DNA of 64,000 bases from Osedax symbiont Rs1. Lineage in GTDB: Bacteria; Pseudomonadota; Gammaproteobacteria; Pseudomonadales; Balneatricaceae. Numbering within the stretch: position 1 is the first letter of the stretch; every line of letters begins with the position of its first letter. The stretch lies in NCBI GenBank assembly GCA_000416275.1, contig ASZJ01000089.1, positions 1 to 64,000 on the forward strand, given 5' to 3'. Under the pieces are notes generated by a model, which was not told where the DNA came from, did no database searches, and saw nothing but the letters and a program-made list of their open reading frames with translations. Below, piece by piece: positions 21,441-31,511 of the stretch. The position numbers and the translations under genes are program-made.

Positions 21441-24233
21441 TTAAAAATCCCTTGGCGGCGGCGGAGGTGCTATTACTTCTCTTTGTCCATTTGTTCCTGC
21501 TGAAGTTATGACACCAGCGGCTTCCATTGATTCCACAATTCTTGCCGCCCGGTTATAACCAATTTTAAATTTGCGCTGCACACTAGATATCGATGCTTTG
21601 CGGGTGGTGGTGATAAAAGCTACCGCTTCATCATAGAGCAGGTCTTGCTCATCATCTTCAAATAAACTTCCGCTGGCTCCCGCCGCTCCCTCCTCGGCTG
21701 TGTTGATATCGATAAATTCAGGTTTACCTTGTCTCTTCCACGCCTCCACTGTTCTGTGCACTTCATCATCGCTGACAAAAGCACCATGCACTCGACTTGG
21801 CACACTGGTACCCGCGGGCAAATAAAGCATATCACCATTGCCCAATAAATTTTCAGCCCCTCCCTGATCCAAAATAGTACGTGAATCAATTTTTGAAGAC
21901 ACTTGAAAGGCGATACGAGTAGGTACGTTAGCCTTTATTAACCCGGTAATAACATCCACTGAAGGTCTTTGAGTGGCCAGTATTAAATGGATGCCTGCGG
22001 CGCGCGCCTTTTGCGCGATCCGGGCAATTAACTCTTCAACTTTTTTACCGACAATCATCATCATGTCGGCAAACTCATCAATCACCACCACAATATAAGG
22101 CAACGTCTCTAATTGCGGCGCCGGAGTTCCCAAGCTCTCACCATGTTCTTGAGGGTCCCAAATGGGGTCTAATAGCGGGCTGCCACTCTCGAATCCTTTT
22201 TTGACTTTATCATTAAAGCCATCGAGATTACGCACTCCCATTTTTGACATCAGTTTATAGCGCCGCTCCATTTCTGCAACACACCAGCGCAACCCCCCAG
22301 CCGCTTCTTTCATATCGGTAATAACCGGAGTTAACAGATGCGGAATGCCTTCATAGATTGACAGTTCTAACATTTTTGGATCGACTAACATCAGACGTAC
22401 ATCTTCGGGTCCCGCTTTAAAAAGCAAACTTAAGATCATCGCATTGACCCCGACAGATTTACCGGAACCGGTGGTGCCCGCCACCAGCAAATGCGGCATT
22501 TTTGCCAGGTTTGCCACCACCGGATTACCCGCTATGTCATTGCCCAGCGCCAAGGTCAAGAGAGAGGGGGCATCCTGATAGATAGCATGCGTCAATACTT
22601 CTGAAAGACGTACCATTTTTCGATTAATATTCGGAATTTCAATACCCATCACTGATTTTCCGGGAATAACTTCAACCACCCGCACGCTCAATACCGCTAG
22701 CGAGCGCGCCAAATCTTTAGCTAGATTGACAATCTTGCTCGACTTCACGCCCGGCGCCGGCTGGATTTCAAAACGGGTAATAACTGGACCTGGATTAACC
22801 TCAACGACTTCGACTAGCACTCCAAAGTCTTTAAGCTTTACCTCTAACAACCGTGACATATCTTCTAGCTGTTCTTCTGTGTAGCCAATTTCAGTCTGTA
22901 ACTCGGCGGGATCTAACAGCCCCACACTAGGCACCTTAACTTTCGGAATAATAGCGACTTGCGGCTGCTGCTGGCCGAAGTTTGAGTCTTGATCTAAGGT
23001 TGATTGGTGAGCCTCAGATAGAGGTACTATTTTTAAAGATCGCCGGCCTTCATCCACAGTGCTGATCTGCTCACTTACAGTTGATGATGACGCTGTAGTA
23101 TTTTCAACAACCTGCGGGCTAGGTGCAACCGCTACTGAGGGGGCCGATTTTACAGGCTCCCTAGCTGCTACAGCAGTCTCAACTTTTGCAGTTAACGGCT
23201 CGGTAATGACAGGTAAACTGCTTTCTTTAATTTGACTGTTTGAGGCGCTGCTTTCGCTTGCATTAATGGCGGCAGGCGAAGACTCTGCACTCGGCTTTTC
23301 TGCGGTTTCTTGATTACGCTGACTAACACCCGCCTTTGCAGTTATTTGACGCTCAGCAGTAGGATTTGTAAATCTACTCATAACTTGGCTAACAATGCCC
23401 ACCTTGCCGGCATTGGATACGCGATCTTCCGCGACATCGATTGCGGAGATACCAATCCTCGCCTCATCCACAGTCGTTTTTTGTACATGGGTAGCAATAG
23501 AGCGAAAAAGCGGTTGTTCTGCACTGCTAGAGTGAAGCTCCTTAGGATGCTCTTCAGTCTCAAGGTCTTGGTCTGCAAGCTTCTCGCTGGACAGTAATTC
23601 TTTAATATAAAGAAAGCAGCTGAGCAGCGCGGAGCCTAGCTTAATAATCAGTTCACGCCAAGACAATTCCATAAAGCAGGTTAGCCCGATCATGGCGCTA
23701 AACCACAACAGCACAGAGCCCCCTTGAATGCTGAACCAAGAAACCATCCACTCGGCAAAAGCTTGACCGATAATTCCCCCCGCAGTAAAAGGGTAATTTA
23801 AGTAGCTGTTCGAGATATGTAGTGAAAGCAGTGCGCAGGTAGTAAATATGAATAATATAGCACCGACCGTACGCAGCATCACGAAAGGGAGACTATCGAG
23901 TAGAGTGACATTTTTTCTAAAGTACAATCTAATACAAGGATAGAGCAGCATTAATGGCGTTATCCAAGCTAACAGGCCAATAAAAGATAGTGTGATATCA
24001 GCCCATAACGCCCCGACAAGCCCGGTCCAATTGCTGACCAAAGGCTGATAACCTACGTGCGACCAACCTGGATCTTTTTCGTTGTAACCGACCATTGCCA
24101 TCAAGCTAAAAACACAACTAAAAATGAGCACAAACAAAATGCTATCTTTTAAAATACGGGCAATCAGGTCCGTAAATTCCATCGGTCTCGGTATTGAATC
24201 AACCTGCAACTCTTTGTCCTTTTGTTCGCTCAT
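21441..24233 (-). CDS. ftsK: DNA translocase FtsK
   Basis: FtsK pumps chromosome ends through the septum and activates XerCD at dif. The protein has 930 residues from the ATG at 24233, which I prefer over a GTG two codons upstream. There is an N-terminal membrane domain with four or five helices (to about residue 205), a variable linker rich in S, A, E and T, the alpha/beta motor with Walker [18 protein letters not shown] near 590 and [16 protein letters not shown]. The C-terminal gamma winged helix ([20 protein letters not shown]) recognises KOPS. All domains are intact. Confidence 0.96.
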   Translation of the reverse strand: MSEQKDKELQVDSIPRPMEFTDLIARILKDSILFVLIFSCVFSLMAMVGYNEKDPGWSHVGYQPLVSNWTGLVGALWADITLSFIGLLAWITPLMLLYPCIRLYFRKNVTLLDSLPFVMLRTVGAILFIFTTCALLSLHISNSYLNYPFTAGGIIGQAFAEWMVSWFSIQGGSVLLWFSAMIGLTCFMELSWRELIIKLGSALLSCFLYIKELLSSEKLADQDLETEEHPKELHSSSAEQPLFRSIATHVQKTTVDEARIGISAIDVAEDRVSNAGKVGIVSQVMSRFTNPTAERQITAKAGVSQRNQETAEKPSAESSPAAINASESSASNSQIKESSLPVITEPLTAKVETAVAAREPVKSAPSVAVAPSPQVVENTTASSSTVSEQISTVDEGRRSLKIVPLSEAHQSTLDQDSNFGQQQPQVAIIPKVKVPSVGLLDPAELQTEIGYTEEQLEDMSRLLEVKLKDFGVLVEVVEVNPGPVITRFEIQPAPGVKSSKIVNLAKDLARSLAVLSVRVVEVIPGKSVMGIEIPNINRKMVRLSEVLTHAIYQDAPSLLTLALGNDIAGNPVVANLAKMPHLLVAGTTGSGKSVGVNAMILSLLFKAGPEDVRLMLVDPKMLELSIYEGIPHLLTPVITDMKEAAGGLRWCVAEMERRYKLMSKMGVRNLDGFNDKVKKGFESGSPLLDPIWDPQEHGESLGTPAPQLETLPYIVVVIDEFADMMMIVGKKVEELIARIAQKARAAGIHLILATQRPSVDVITGLIKANVPTRIAFQVSSKIDSRTILDQGGAENLLGNGDMLYLPAGTSVPSRVHGAFVSDDEVHRTVEAWKRQGKPEFIDINTAEEGAAGASGSLFEDDEQDLLYDEAVAFITTTRKASISSVQRKFKIGYNRAARIVESMEAAGVITSAGTNGQREVIAPPPPPRDF

Positions 24234-24376
24234 AACCACTTATTATAAATTTACAACCCAACCGCTAAAAGAATTTTTAACAGCGCAAGCAGTAATAAAT
24301 CATCATCAAAAACACCTGAAGAAAAATTCTCCAGACATTAAACCATGTGATCTAGGCAGCACCTAATCACCTTTTG

Positions 24377-24438
24377 AGATCTCTGCATAACTTACCCAGA
24401 GGGTATGATAACTGCGCTCGCAACGTTATGCAGAGGTC
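24377..24438 (-). repeat. RF2 MITE-like element, short copy
   Basis: This 62-bp copy runs from AGATCTCTGCATAAC to CGTTATGCAGAGGTC and is inverted relative to the copy at 31268. It keeps TTACCCAGAGGGTATGATAA and the block next to CGTTATG but lacks the central part. Outside it, the gap between ftsK and clpA shows no gene. Confidence 0.75.
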
Positions 24439-24573
24439 CCTTCTATAAAAGCGTAAAAATAACACAAAAGCAAAAACACTTCTGCGGCTATTCACCTGTA
24501 AAATACTTTTAGGGAATATTTCACTAAAATTAACAAGTTAACTTTAGCGTTAGCCTTTGCACTGCTCATCTGC

Positions 24574-24607
24574 CACCCATTGAAGCATTACCACACTTCA
24601 ATCGGTG
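24574..24607 (-). terminator. Hairpin downstream of clpA
   Basis: CACCCATTGAAG (24574-24585) pairs with CTTCAATCGGTG (24596-24607) with one mismatch, about 40 bases beyond the clpA stop. No clear T-run follows on the minus strand, so it may protect or end the clpA transcript without being a classical terminator. Confidence 0.35.
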
Positions 24608-24645
24608 ACCAAAAATGCACAGCACTCTAGTTAGCAATCAAAGCT

Positions 24646-26895
24646 TTAGGCTTCCACTAAGCTGTTAACACAAATTTTCCCATCTGCATCGAGGCAGACT
24701 TCAACTTCCCCCCCTTTATCTGCAAGATCTCCAAAGAGAATCATTTCTGCGAGTGGCTTTTTCAAAGCATCTTGAATTAACCTTTTCATCGGTCTAGCTC
24801 CCATATGCTCATCGTAGCCATGCTCGGCAAACCATGCTCTTGCATCGTCATCGATATGCATGACCACATTCTTATCATCTAATTGGGCTTGTAGCTCAGT
24901 TAAAAATTTATCGACTACGCCGGCAATTACTTCTTTACTCAATGACTTAAATTGAATGGTAGCGTCTAGTCTATTTCTAAACTCTGGAGTAAAGAGTTTT
25001 TTAATCGCCTCCAGTCCATCACTACTATGATCTTGGTGAGTAAAGCCCATCGAGCGCCGACTAATATCTTCCGCGCCAGCATTAGTAGTCATCACTAAAA
25101 TAACATTCCTAAAATCGGCTTTACGGCCATTATTGTCAGTGAGGGTACCGTTATCCATTACTTGTAATAGGATATTGAAGACTTCGGGATGCGCTTTTTC
25201 AATTTCATCTAACAGCAATACGCAATGTGGGGTTTTATTGACTGCCTCGGTTAATAACCCTCCTTGATCGAAGCCGACATAACCTGGTGGAGCACCTATT
25301 AAGCGTGAAACGGTGTGCCTTTCCATGTACTCTGACATATCAAAACGCACTAACTCAATGCCCAAAATTCGCGCCAATTGGCTAGTCACTTCAGTTTTAC
25401 CGACACCTGTTGGCCCGGCAAACAAGAAATTAGCCACGGGTTTACGTGGATCGTTTAAGCCTGCTCGAGACAATCTAATCGCCGAACTCAAAGAGGCTAT
25501 CGCCTCCTCCTGACCTAAAACCACCATTTTTAAATTAGCATCTAACTTTTTAAGCTGATCTTTATCCGACACCGACACGGTCTTCTCTGGGATGCGCGCA
25601 ATTTTCGCCACTACCGCTTCAATTTCAGCGACGCCAATCACTGCAACTCGCTCGCCCTCTTTCAATAATCTCTGGTAGGCACCCGCTTCATCGATCACAT
25701 CAATCGCCTTATCTGGCATGTGCTTATCATTGATATAGCGATCAGCCATTTCAGATGCAGCTCTGAGCGCTTCATCTGTGTATTTAAGTCCATGGTGTTC
25801 TTCAAACTTGCTGCGCAAACCACGCAGAATCGCATAAGTATCGTCTACATTGGGCTCGGCCACATCGACCTTTTGGAAACGTCTTGCCAGTGCTCGATCT
25901 TTTTCAAAAATACCACGAAACTCCTGAAACGTGGTGGAACCAACGCAACTTAAACCACCAGAACTAAGCATTGGTTTCAACAGATTTGAGGCGTCCATCG
26001 AGCCACCAGATGCGGAACCAGCACCAATAATAGTGTGAATTTCATCAATAAATAAGATCGTCTTTTTTTGTTGCTTGATTTCTGTCAGCAGGGCTTTCAA
26101 GCGCTTTTCAAAATCACCTCGATACTTAGTACCTGCAAGCAGCGCACCTAAATCAAGAGAGTACAAGGTGTGATCTTTAATCACATCTGGGACATTATTT
26201 TCCACTATCAGCTTAGCTAGCCCCTCGGCAATAGCTGTTTTACCAACGCCTGCTTCACCGACTAATAGCGGGTTGTTTTTTCTGCGACGCGAGAGAATTT
26301 GTACGACCCGCTCGATCTCTGAAGAGCGACCAATTAATGGATCAATGCGCCCCTGTTTAGCCTCGACGTTTAAATTAACCGCATACAGACTGAGAGCAGA
26401 CTTTTCTGAGCTAGCATTTGCCTCGCCCTCGCTGTTAGCCTCCCCTGCAGGGTTTTGTTCAAGATCGGAGACCCCGTGCGAAATAAAATTGACCACATCA
26501 ATACGTTCAACGCCAAACTGATGCATTAAATAAACCGCTTGGCTCTCCTGTTCCGAGAAGATCGCAACGATAACATTAGCGCCTGATACTTGATTTTTAC
26601 CTGAGGACTGAACATGAAAAACGGCTCTTTGCAGCACGCGCTGAAAGCCTAATGTAGGAACAGTTTCAACACCTGTTACTTTATCGGATAACAATGGCGT
26701 AGTTTCACTAATGAATGCTTCAAGACTATCACGCATTTTAGCCATGTCAGCACCGCAAGCTACCAACACTTTATGCGCATCTGCATTATCCAACAAACCT
26801 AATAACAAATGCTCAACCGTCATAAATTCATGACGCAAATCCCTTGCGTCCCGAAATGCTTTACTCAATGTTTCTTCTAATTCATGGTTTAGCAT
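24646..26895 (-). CDS. clpA: ATP-dependent Clp protease ATPase subunit ClpA
   Basis: ClpA is a AAA+ unfoldase that feeds ClpP and uses ClpS to take N-degron substrates. The 749-residue protein has an N-domain with two Clp_N repeats (residues 1-145), D1 Walker A GEAGVGKTAIAEGLAKL near 218, Walker B ILFIDEIHTIIGAGSASGG, D2 Walker A GPTGVGKTEVTSQLARI near 497 and a ClpP-docking loop in the D2 region. GAGGAAAG lies just upstream of the ATG. clpS lies 72 bp upstream on the same strand. Confidence 0.97.
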   Translation of the reverse strand: MLNHELEETLSKAFRDARDLRHEFMTVEHLLLGLLDNADAHKVLVACGADMAKMRDSLEAFISETTPLLSDKVTGVETVPTLGFQRVLQRAVFHVQSSGKNQVSGANVIVAIFSEQESQAVYLMHQFGVERIDVVNFISHGVSDLEQNPAGEANSEGEANASSEKSALSLYAVNLNVEAKQGRIDPLIGRSSEIERVVQILSRRRKNNPLLVGEAGVGKTAIAEGLAKLIVENNVPDVIKDHTLYSLDLGALLAGTKYRGDFEKRLKALLTEIKQQKKTILFIDEIHTIIGAGSASGGSMDASNLLKPMLSSGGLSCVGSTTFQEFRGIFEKDRALARRFQKVDVAEPNVDDTYAILRGLRSKFEEHHGLKYTDEALRAASEMADRYINDKHMPDKAIDVIDEAGAYQRLLKEGERVAVIGVAEIEAVVAKIARIPEKTVSVSDKDQLKKLDANLKMVVLGQEEAIASLSSAIRLSRAGLNDPRKPVANFLFAGPTGVGKTEVTSQLARILGIELVRFDMSEYMERHTVSRLIGAPPGYVGFDQGGLLTEAVNKTPHCVLLLDEIEKAHPEVFNILLQVMDNGTLTDNNGRKADFRNVILVMTTNAGAEDISRRSMGFTHQDHSSDGLEAIKKLFTPEFRNRLDATIQFKSLSKEVIAGVVDKFLTELQAQLDDKNVVMHIDDDARAWFAEHGYDEHMGARPMKRLIQDALKKPLAEMILFGDLADKGGEVEVCLDADGKICVNSLVEA

Positions 26896-26967
26896 AATTT
26901 TCTTTCCTCAAACAACTAATGACCTTAAACGACATCATTTGACTTCTTACATTACACAATTTTTACT

Positions 26968-27318
26968 TCACACAACTTCTACTTCGCACAACAAAGGGTG
27001 CTTATTATCTCTTGCAAATTGATTCACTTGAGAAGCTTTGGTATCGGCGACATCTCTAGTGAAAGTACCACAGTCCCCCTTACCTTTAGTGTGGACCGCC
27101 AGCATAACTTGGGTTGATTTCTCTTGTGTCATGGAGAAAAACATCATTAGAACATCAATAACGAACTCCATTGGAGTATAGTCATCATTGAGCAAGACCA
27201 CCCTATACAGAGCGGGCTTCTTCAATTTTGGCTTAGCTTCTTGCACCACTAAATCATGATGACTTGATTGATCTTCCTCGGAGTTCTGATTTTTTATATT
27301 CATGTTAAAATTAGACAT
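26968..27318 (-). CDS. clpS: Clp protease adaptor ClpS
   Basis: ClpS delivers proteins with bulky N-terminal residues to ClpA. Residues 30-116 form the adaptor fold, with [20 protein letters not shown] (substrate pocket Asn-Asp and Met), [20 protein letters not shown] and the closing strand CEVEVV. The N-terminal 30 residues are polar and disordered, as expected. I chose the ATG at 27318; an in-frame TTG lies two codons before it. It stands upstream of clpA and divergent from cspD. Confidence 0.94.
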   Translation of the reverse strand: MSNFNMNIKNQNSEEDQSSHHDLVVQEAKPKLKKPALYRVVLLNDDYTPMEFVIDVLMMFFSMTQEKSTQVMLAVHTKGKGDCGTFTRDVADTKASQVNQFARDNKHPLLCEVEVV

Positions 27319-27512
27319 TTCCAATCTCTATCTATAATCTTTAATTGGCTAATATGATACATCAGTGAGCTTTAATTGTATTTGTTAAAAATACACAATT
27401 AGCGCATAGATTTTAAGATAGTATAAAAAAACAGCTGGTATTTATTTCTTTTGCTAAAAGAGGTAGATTAATGAGGAGATTGATTTAGTTAGCCAATCTT
27501 AATCGGATAAAA

Positions 27513-27672
27513 CCTGAATCCGTGGCTTCAAAGCAAACACAGAATGTAAGATTTTGATTTTACAGTGAAATTGAAAAACATTAACTGCACTTATCAATTT
27601 AGTGGGTGTTTTTCAAACTGCTGTAGAATAAAGAGCATGCGCTATGTGGTGCACTGAAGTCGCTGAGCCAGG
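27513..27672 (+). repeat. RF1 dispersed repeat, copy 3
   Basis: This copy of about 160 bp lies between clpS and cspD. Ends are CCTGAATCCGTGGCTTCAAAG and TGAAGTCGCTGAGCCAGG. Internal blocks include TTTTACAGTGAAATTGAAAA, CATTAACTGCACTTATC and GCATGCGCTATGTGGTGCAC. It ends 42 bp before the cspD start, so any cspD promoter probably lies within or beside it. Confidence 0.75.
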
Positions 27673-27713
27673 TAATAGTAAAGCAATTCGCAATGGATTA
27701 TGTGGAGAAAAAC

Positions 27714-27920
27714 ATGCCGTCAGGGACAGTAAAATGGTTCAACAACACTAAAGGTTATGGCTTTATTTTAGCGGACGATGATCAAGAAGAAGATCTATTC
27801 GCTCATTATTCTGCGATAAAAACTGAAGGCTACAAAAGTTTAAAAGCTGGACAAACAGTAAATTTTGAAACTGAGCCAGGGCCAAAAGGGACACATGCGG
27901 TAAACATAGTCCCCTCGTAA
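27714..27920 (+). CDS. cspD: Cold-shock domain protein CspD
   Basis: This 68-residue single-stranded nucleic-acid-binding protein has RNP1 KGYGFI and RNP2 DLFAHY. The reading SGTVKWFNNTKGYGFILAD is closest to CspD, which inhibits replication in stationary E. coli. The start is the ATG at 27714, because TGTGGAGAAAAAC gives a good ribosome binding site; a longer reading from 27693 is unlikely. Its place next to clpS-clpA is the usual CspD context. Confidence 0.93.
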   Translation: MPSGTVKWFNNTKGYGFILADDDQEEDLFAHYSAIKTEGYKSLKAGQTVNFETEPGPKGTHAVNIVPS

Positions 27921-27939
27921 ATACTTATTTTTCAATGGC

Positions 27940-27987
27940 TATAACTGATATGAGGTCTTTGCATATGGAATGCAAAAATCAGTTATA
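27940..27987. terminator. Nested hairpin between convergent cspD and loiP-like gene
   Basis: TATAACTGAT (27940-27949) pairs with ATCAGTTATA (27978-27987), and inside it TTTGCAT (27958-27964) pairs with ATGCAAA (27970-27976). The structure lies between two converging genes and overlaps the last codons of the protease gene, so it is a likely bidirectional transcript end. Confidence 0.5.
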
Positions 27988-28720
27988 TTGCCCCTTTAAT
28001 GGCATCTATGCGCTGTTTATTACTAGGATGCGAACTTAGAAAACTGCCTTTGCTACCAAATTTCTTTTGGAAAGTGTAGATAACATCCAGCATCGAACTA
28101 GGAGACTTACCTCTAGTACGAAGAAAATCCAGTGCATATTTATCTGCTTCCAGCTCATCTGACTGAGAGAACTTAGCATTAACAGCCTTGTGGGCAAACG
28201 CACCTAGCTGCGAAGAAGAGAGTTCACCAACCGCCCCCGATGCAGATCCCGCTGCTTGAAAAGCCGCACTAGTGAGCATTTCTTTTTTCATTTGATTAAA
28301 TGAATGCTTTAACTTCACATGCCCTATTTCATGCCCAACCACCGCCAAAACTTGATTATCAGGCATGGCATCTAACAATCCTGAATAAACCCTTACTGTG
28401 CCGTCTGGCATAGCGAAAGCATTAATGTTTTTATCCAAGTAAACCTTAAAATTCAGTTTCAAACCATCGACAGTAGTTAAGCCACGAGTAATCCGAGCTA
28501 GCCTTTTTGAATAACGGCTCGAGACGGGAGCAATTTTACTATTTTTATCCATTTGCACAGCGCTTAAATGTGCGGTTTTTTTAACTTCATTTTCACTCAA
28601 AGTGGTAGCTTGCAACAATGTTAGACCAGCGGCTAGCATTTGTCCGTAGTTTTCTTCTTTTATACAACCCGATAAACCAATGCTTAATGCTAGAATGGAA
28701 GTGTACTGTAATATTTTCAA
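27983..28720 (-). CDS. loiP: M48 metalloprotease, LoiP/YggG-like lipoprotein
   Basis: This is a predicted periplasmic zinc protease anchored by a lipid: the signal ends with the lipobox LSGC near residue 19. The catalytic motif VVGHEIGHVKLKH (HEXXH) is near residue 129, and the third ligand lies in SDELEADKYALDFL. The protein has 245 residues and its order of motifs (AMPDGTVRVYSGLLD, SHPSNKQRIDAI) matches E. coli LoiP as I recall it. LoiP-type proteases act in outer-membrane quality control; that function is inferred here. It stands alone. Confidence 0.85.
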   Translation of the reverse strand: MKILQYTSILALSIGLSGCIKEENYGQMLAAGLTLLQATTLSENEVKKTAHLSAVQMDKNSKIAPVSSRYSKRLARITRGLTTVDGLKLNFKVYLDKNINAFAMPDGTVRVYSGLLDAMPDNQVLAVVGHEIGHVKLKHSFNQMKKEMLTSAAFQAAGSASGAVGELSSSQLGAFAHKAVNAKFSQSDELEADKYALDFLRTRGKSPSSMLDVIYTFQKKFGSKGSFLSSHPSNKQRIDAIKGAI

Positions 28721-29043
28721 AATTTATCCCTTAGATAAAAATGCTTGATTAATGTTCAAAGTTAGAATCTGCGCTAATTAAAACAGTTTAATTTACTGCG
28801 ACTTAGCAGAGTAGTAAATAGATCTATCATCCTAGAAACCTGTACGAAAATAGACTAACCGACGGCGATCGAACCTGTTCGGTTAATATTAGCAATATAC
28901 CCACAGTTGGTTAAAGCTCGAATCAAGTCATGATAATGCAGTTAAAAAAATGGCTGTGATTAACCTTTAGTGCTTAAAATAACTGACGACCTAACACCCA
29001 GCAAAAAGCTCTACCGCCATGTTATAAACACCACTGCCAACAA
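28721..29043. other. Intergenic region without visible gene
   Basis: About 320 bp between two minus-strand genes. It must contain the promoter of the LoiP-like gene. No ORF, repeat copy or strong hairpin was recognised. Confidence 0.3.
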
Positions 29044-29382
29044 TTACACTGATAGAGAACCTTCTGCATGGAACTCTGTTATGTCAAAAAATACTTGCTG
29101 AGTCCCTGTTGAAACTATCCCTTGATCATCCATTTTCCTTTTTTCAATGGTCAACACATCGATTTTTCGGCCGTTATGCTGATGCGTTTCTTGATCAATG
29201 ACTTCCCAGCACATGTTCTTATAACTACCTAAACTCCAAAGCACCGCTCTTTCAACCGACATATAGGATTCAACACCATTATTCTGAATAATAATAGCTG
29301 CATCATAACTATGCCCCTGCCCTCCTGAGAGTTCAGACTGCACACCCGCCATACTCTTAACTAAGCCTTTTAAATCTGCCAT
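29044..29382 (-). CDS. Hypothetical protein, 112 residues
   Basis: I do not recognise this family. The protein is soluble, with no signal peptide or membrane helix. It starts MADLKGLVKSMAGVQSELSGG and has alternating beta-type segments (SYDAAIIIQNNG, KIDVLTIEKRK, TQQVFFDITEFHAEGSL). GAGGAATAAA directly before the ATG is a strong ribosome binding site, which supports expression. It lies alone in a repeat-rich region, so context gives no functional clue. Confidence 0.65.
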   Translation of the reverse strand: MADLKGLVKSMAGVQSELSGGQGHSYDAAIIIQNNGVESYMSVERAVLWSLGSYKNMCWEVIDQETHQHNGRKIDVLTIEKRKMDDQGIVSTGTQQVFFDITEFHAEGSLSV

Positions 29383-29441
29383 TTTATTCCTCGATGAAGT
29401 AACAATGTTAATGAGCTAATTGATAGCGAACTTGCTTCAAA

Positions 29442-29585
29442 CTGAATCAGTGACTTCTCTGTACTACATAGCGCAAGCTTTTGATTATAAACCAATTTGA
29501 AAAACTGTTCACTGAATCATTTTTTCAATTCAATCACAAAATCAATACCTTACACCTGCATTCACCTTGAAACCATGGCTTAAGG
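29442..29585 (-). repeat. RF1 dispersed repeat, copy 4 (inverted)
   Basis: This copy is inverted relative to copies 2 and 3. Ends are CTGAATCAGTGACTTCTC and CTTGAAACCATGGCTTAAGG. Internal ACATAGCGCAAGCTTTTGAT and CAATTTGAAAAACTG are reverse complements of the conserved right half. It begins about 60 bp upstream of the hypothetical gene at 29382. Confidence 0.7.
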
Positions 29586-30252
29586 TATTAGTTCATAAAA
29601 TTCAACCAACATATTGTAAAGAAGCTTCAATAGATGTTCACCTATTTTTTGGCGATATCTCCTCCAATACTATATTTTTTTATTGGCTAATCAAATTTTA
29701 GACTTAAATTTGCTGTAATCAACCGTCTAAAGCCTCAGCATAACGACTACGCTCGCGAATATGCCATCATAATAGACTCAAAAGCCACATTTCTACCAGT
29801 AATCGCCCTTATTAAAGACGTCGTAAAACAACTGCACTGCACCATTCAGCATTAAAGACTCTCAGACAAAGCCTGAGTGCGCAGCTAAGATCTTTCAATT
29901 GTTCTGTAAAACCAATATGTTACGGTTTTCATATCGCCAATTCTGATTTAAGTAATGCAATACAAATAATATTCGCTAACAATTTTATGCTCATAGATAT
30001 TTTTTGATCTTTATCAAATGATTTCTTTTATCATAATAATTTTTTTTGTTATGCTAATAACTATCCGCTTGAGATTACGAATGACTATATTCAGCGGTGC
30101 GGCATTAAAGCAGGTTCAGCCTCGAAGTGAGGATGCACTACTCATCCCTATTGATATTTAGACAGTTTGTGTTAGTAGCTTATTTTGCCCACGCTTCACC
30201 TTAGTTCACTATTTCAAACAATGAGCACAATTAACTCTTATAGGCCAATATT
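29586..30252. other. Long AT-rich intergenic region
   Basis: About 670 bp with no supported gene. A 26-codon reading frame at 30081-30161 (MTIFSGAALKQVQPRSEDAL...) has GAG 7 bases upstream and could be a leader peptide or chance. A poly-AT stretch near 30000-30060 could hold the promoter of the following hypothetical gene. Confidence 0.3.
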
Positions 30253-30621
30253 ATGTTTATCAAAGTAAAGAAAAATTCAGGTGTTTACATGGAGCATAAT
30301 GGACTTGAAAAGCGTCACTTAGTACCTGTCACTTCCAATTTTTTAATCAATCTAGAACAAGTTGCAGAAGTTTCTTTTTATACGATCAAAGAGAAGAAAG
30401 TTCGATTTGACTTAGAAAACCATGAGTTTCATCTCCCTATTCATACTCGTGTTATTCATTTGCAAATGGCTTACCCTTACGCCCATAAAGATGACGTACA
30501 CAGTAATAACAAGACAACTCTGATCGAAAGATGCTATTACAAGTTTTTCTGCCTACCCGATGAAGACAGCCAATATGATGTGATCAGAAGCAAAATTGAA
30601 GAGTTTGTACTAAATTTATAA
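30253..30621 (+). CDS. Hypothetical protein, 122 residues
   Basis: I do not recognise this family. The protein is basic, soluble and without a signal peptide; it opens MFIKVKKNSGVYMEHNG. It looks beta-rich in the first half (FLINLEQVAEVSFYTIKEKK, VRFDLENHEFHLPI), and the second half ends in a helix (SKIEEFVLNL). AGG lies near the start but the ribosome binding site is weak. RF1 copy 5 follows the stop by 16 bp. It is an orphan between long intergenic regions. Confidence 0.55.
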   Translation: MFIKVKKNSGVYMEHNGLEKRHLVPVTSNFLINLEQVAEVSFYTIKEKKVRFDLENHEFHLPIHTRVIHLQMAYPYAHKDDVHSNNKTTLIERCYYKFFCLPDEDSQYDVIRSKIEEFVLNL

Positions 30622-30637
30622 AGCAACTAGGCTTACA

Positions 30638-30833
30638 CCTGAATCAGTGGATACCGGGTCTGAAATATTGCTTCTACAGCGGGATTGAATAAACTTAGCA
30701 GCGAGTTCATATGCGTCCTCATTCGCTAGACCAAGGAATCCCTGCATAAAATCAGCAGCTACAGCGGCTATCTTCCCAACCGCTGTAGCATCAATAGATT
30801 GCGCTCTACGAAGCGGTGAACTCACTGATTCAG
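30638..30833 (+). repeat. RF1 dispersed repeat, copy 5 (long form)
   Basis: This copy of about 196 bp has ends CCTGAATCAGTGGATACCGG and GTGAACTCACTGATTCAGT. It contains AGTTCATATGCGTCCTCATT, the block otherwise seen only in copy 2, plus CTACAGCGGGATTGAATAAA. A 69-codon minus-strand frame inside it follows the repeat and is not a gene. Confidence 0.75.
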
Positions 30834-31267
30834 TTTAAAAACAGCATGGTAATTTTGATAGTTATCAACACCCTCTCTAAAAGCTCTGACCACTACAGAC
30901 CTGTCGAAAACCGTTAACGCAGAGTAATAATTTCTCTGTGCGCCCCCTAGTGCGGATAACTAAGAGCCTCGTTCGTTGGGACCTTAGAACAACCTCACAG
31001 CAAAGGCAACAGCGCTTTAGTTGGGTGCAAGAATTCTAACGTCGCATTATCCAACGTAGTACTTATATTTAAACCTCAACGTAAAACCCACAGCTAGCTG
31101 GAAAACACCCGCCAAACATAGAGCCGTCACTCTCTTCGCCAATGGCTAATTTAATCCTGTTTTTCAAGATAGACTATTATTGACGACATGCACTGCACGC
31201 AATTGTCATTATTTTGCACTAAGCTCTACCCATTGACTTTTAATTATTTTAAATCAGTAACTGCTTA
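30834..31267. other. Intergenic region without visible gene
   Basis: About 430 bp between two dispersed repeats. I found no supported ORF, RNA gene or strong hairpin here. It may be a remnant of lost genes. Confidence 0.3.
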
Positions 31268-31368
31268 AGACCTCTGCATAACGTTGCGAGCGAAGGTAAG
31301 ACAAGGCAAAAACCGGCGATATACGGAGCGCAGTTATCATACCCTCTGGGTAAGTTATGCAGAGGTCT
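31268..31368 (+). repeat. RF2 MITE-like element, reference copy
   Basis: This 101-bp copy has perfect 15-bp terminal inverted repeats, AGACCTCTGCATAAC and GTTATGCAGAGGTCT. The interior includes GTTGCGAGCGAAGGTAAGAC and GTTATCATACCCTCTGGGTA. There is no coding capacity. The shape is that of a non-autonomous mobile element. It sits about 140 bp upstream of the HDOD gene. Confidence 0.8.
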
Positions 31369-31511
31369 CTGCTTATAAAAACTTGAAGCTATGATCGTTA
31401 AATCTTAGTATAGGATAAATTCAGCAACTTCTATATCCAACTTTGCAGCCACACCATTGCTTGGTTCAGGTATTAATATAGTGACTATATTTACTAACAA
31501 AGGAAATTATA

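Noticed and set aside
30616..30825. A 69-codon minus-strand frame
   Set aside because: It lies wholly within RF1 copy 5, uses repeat sequence, and has no family match.
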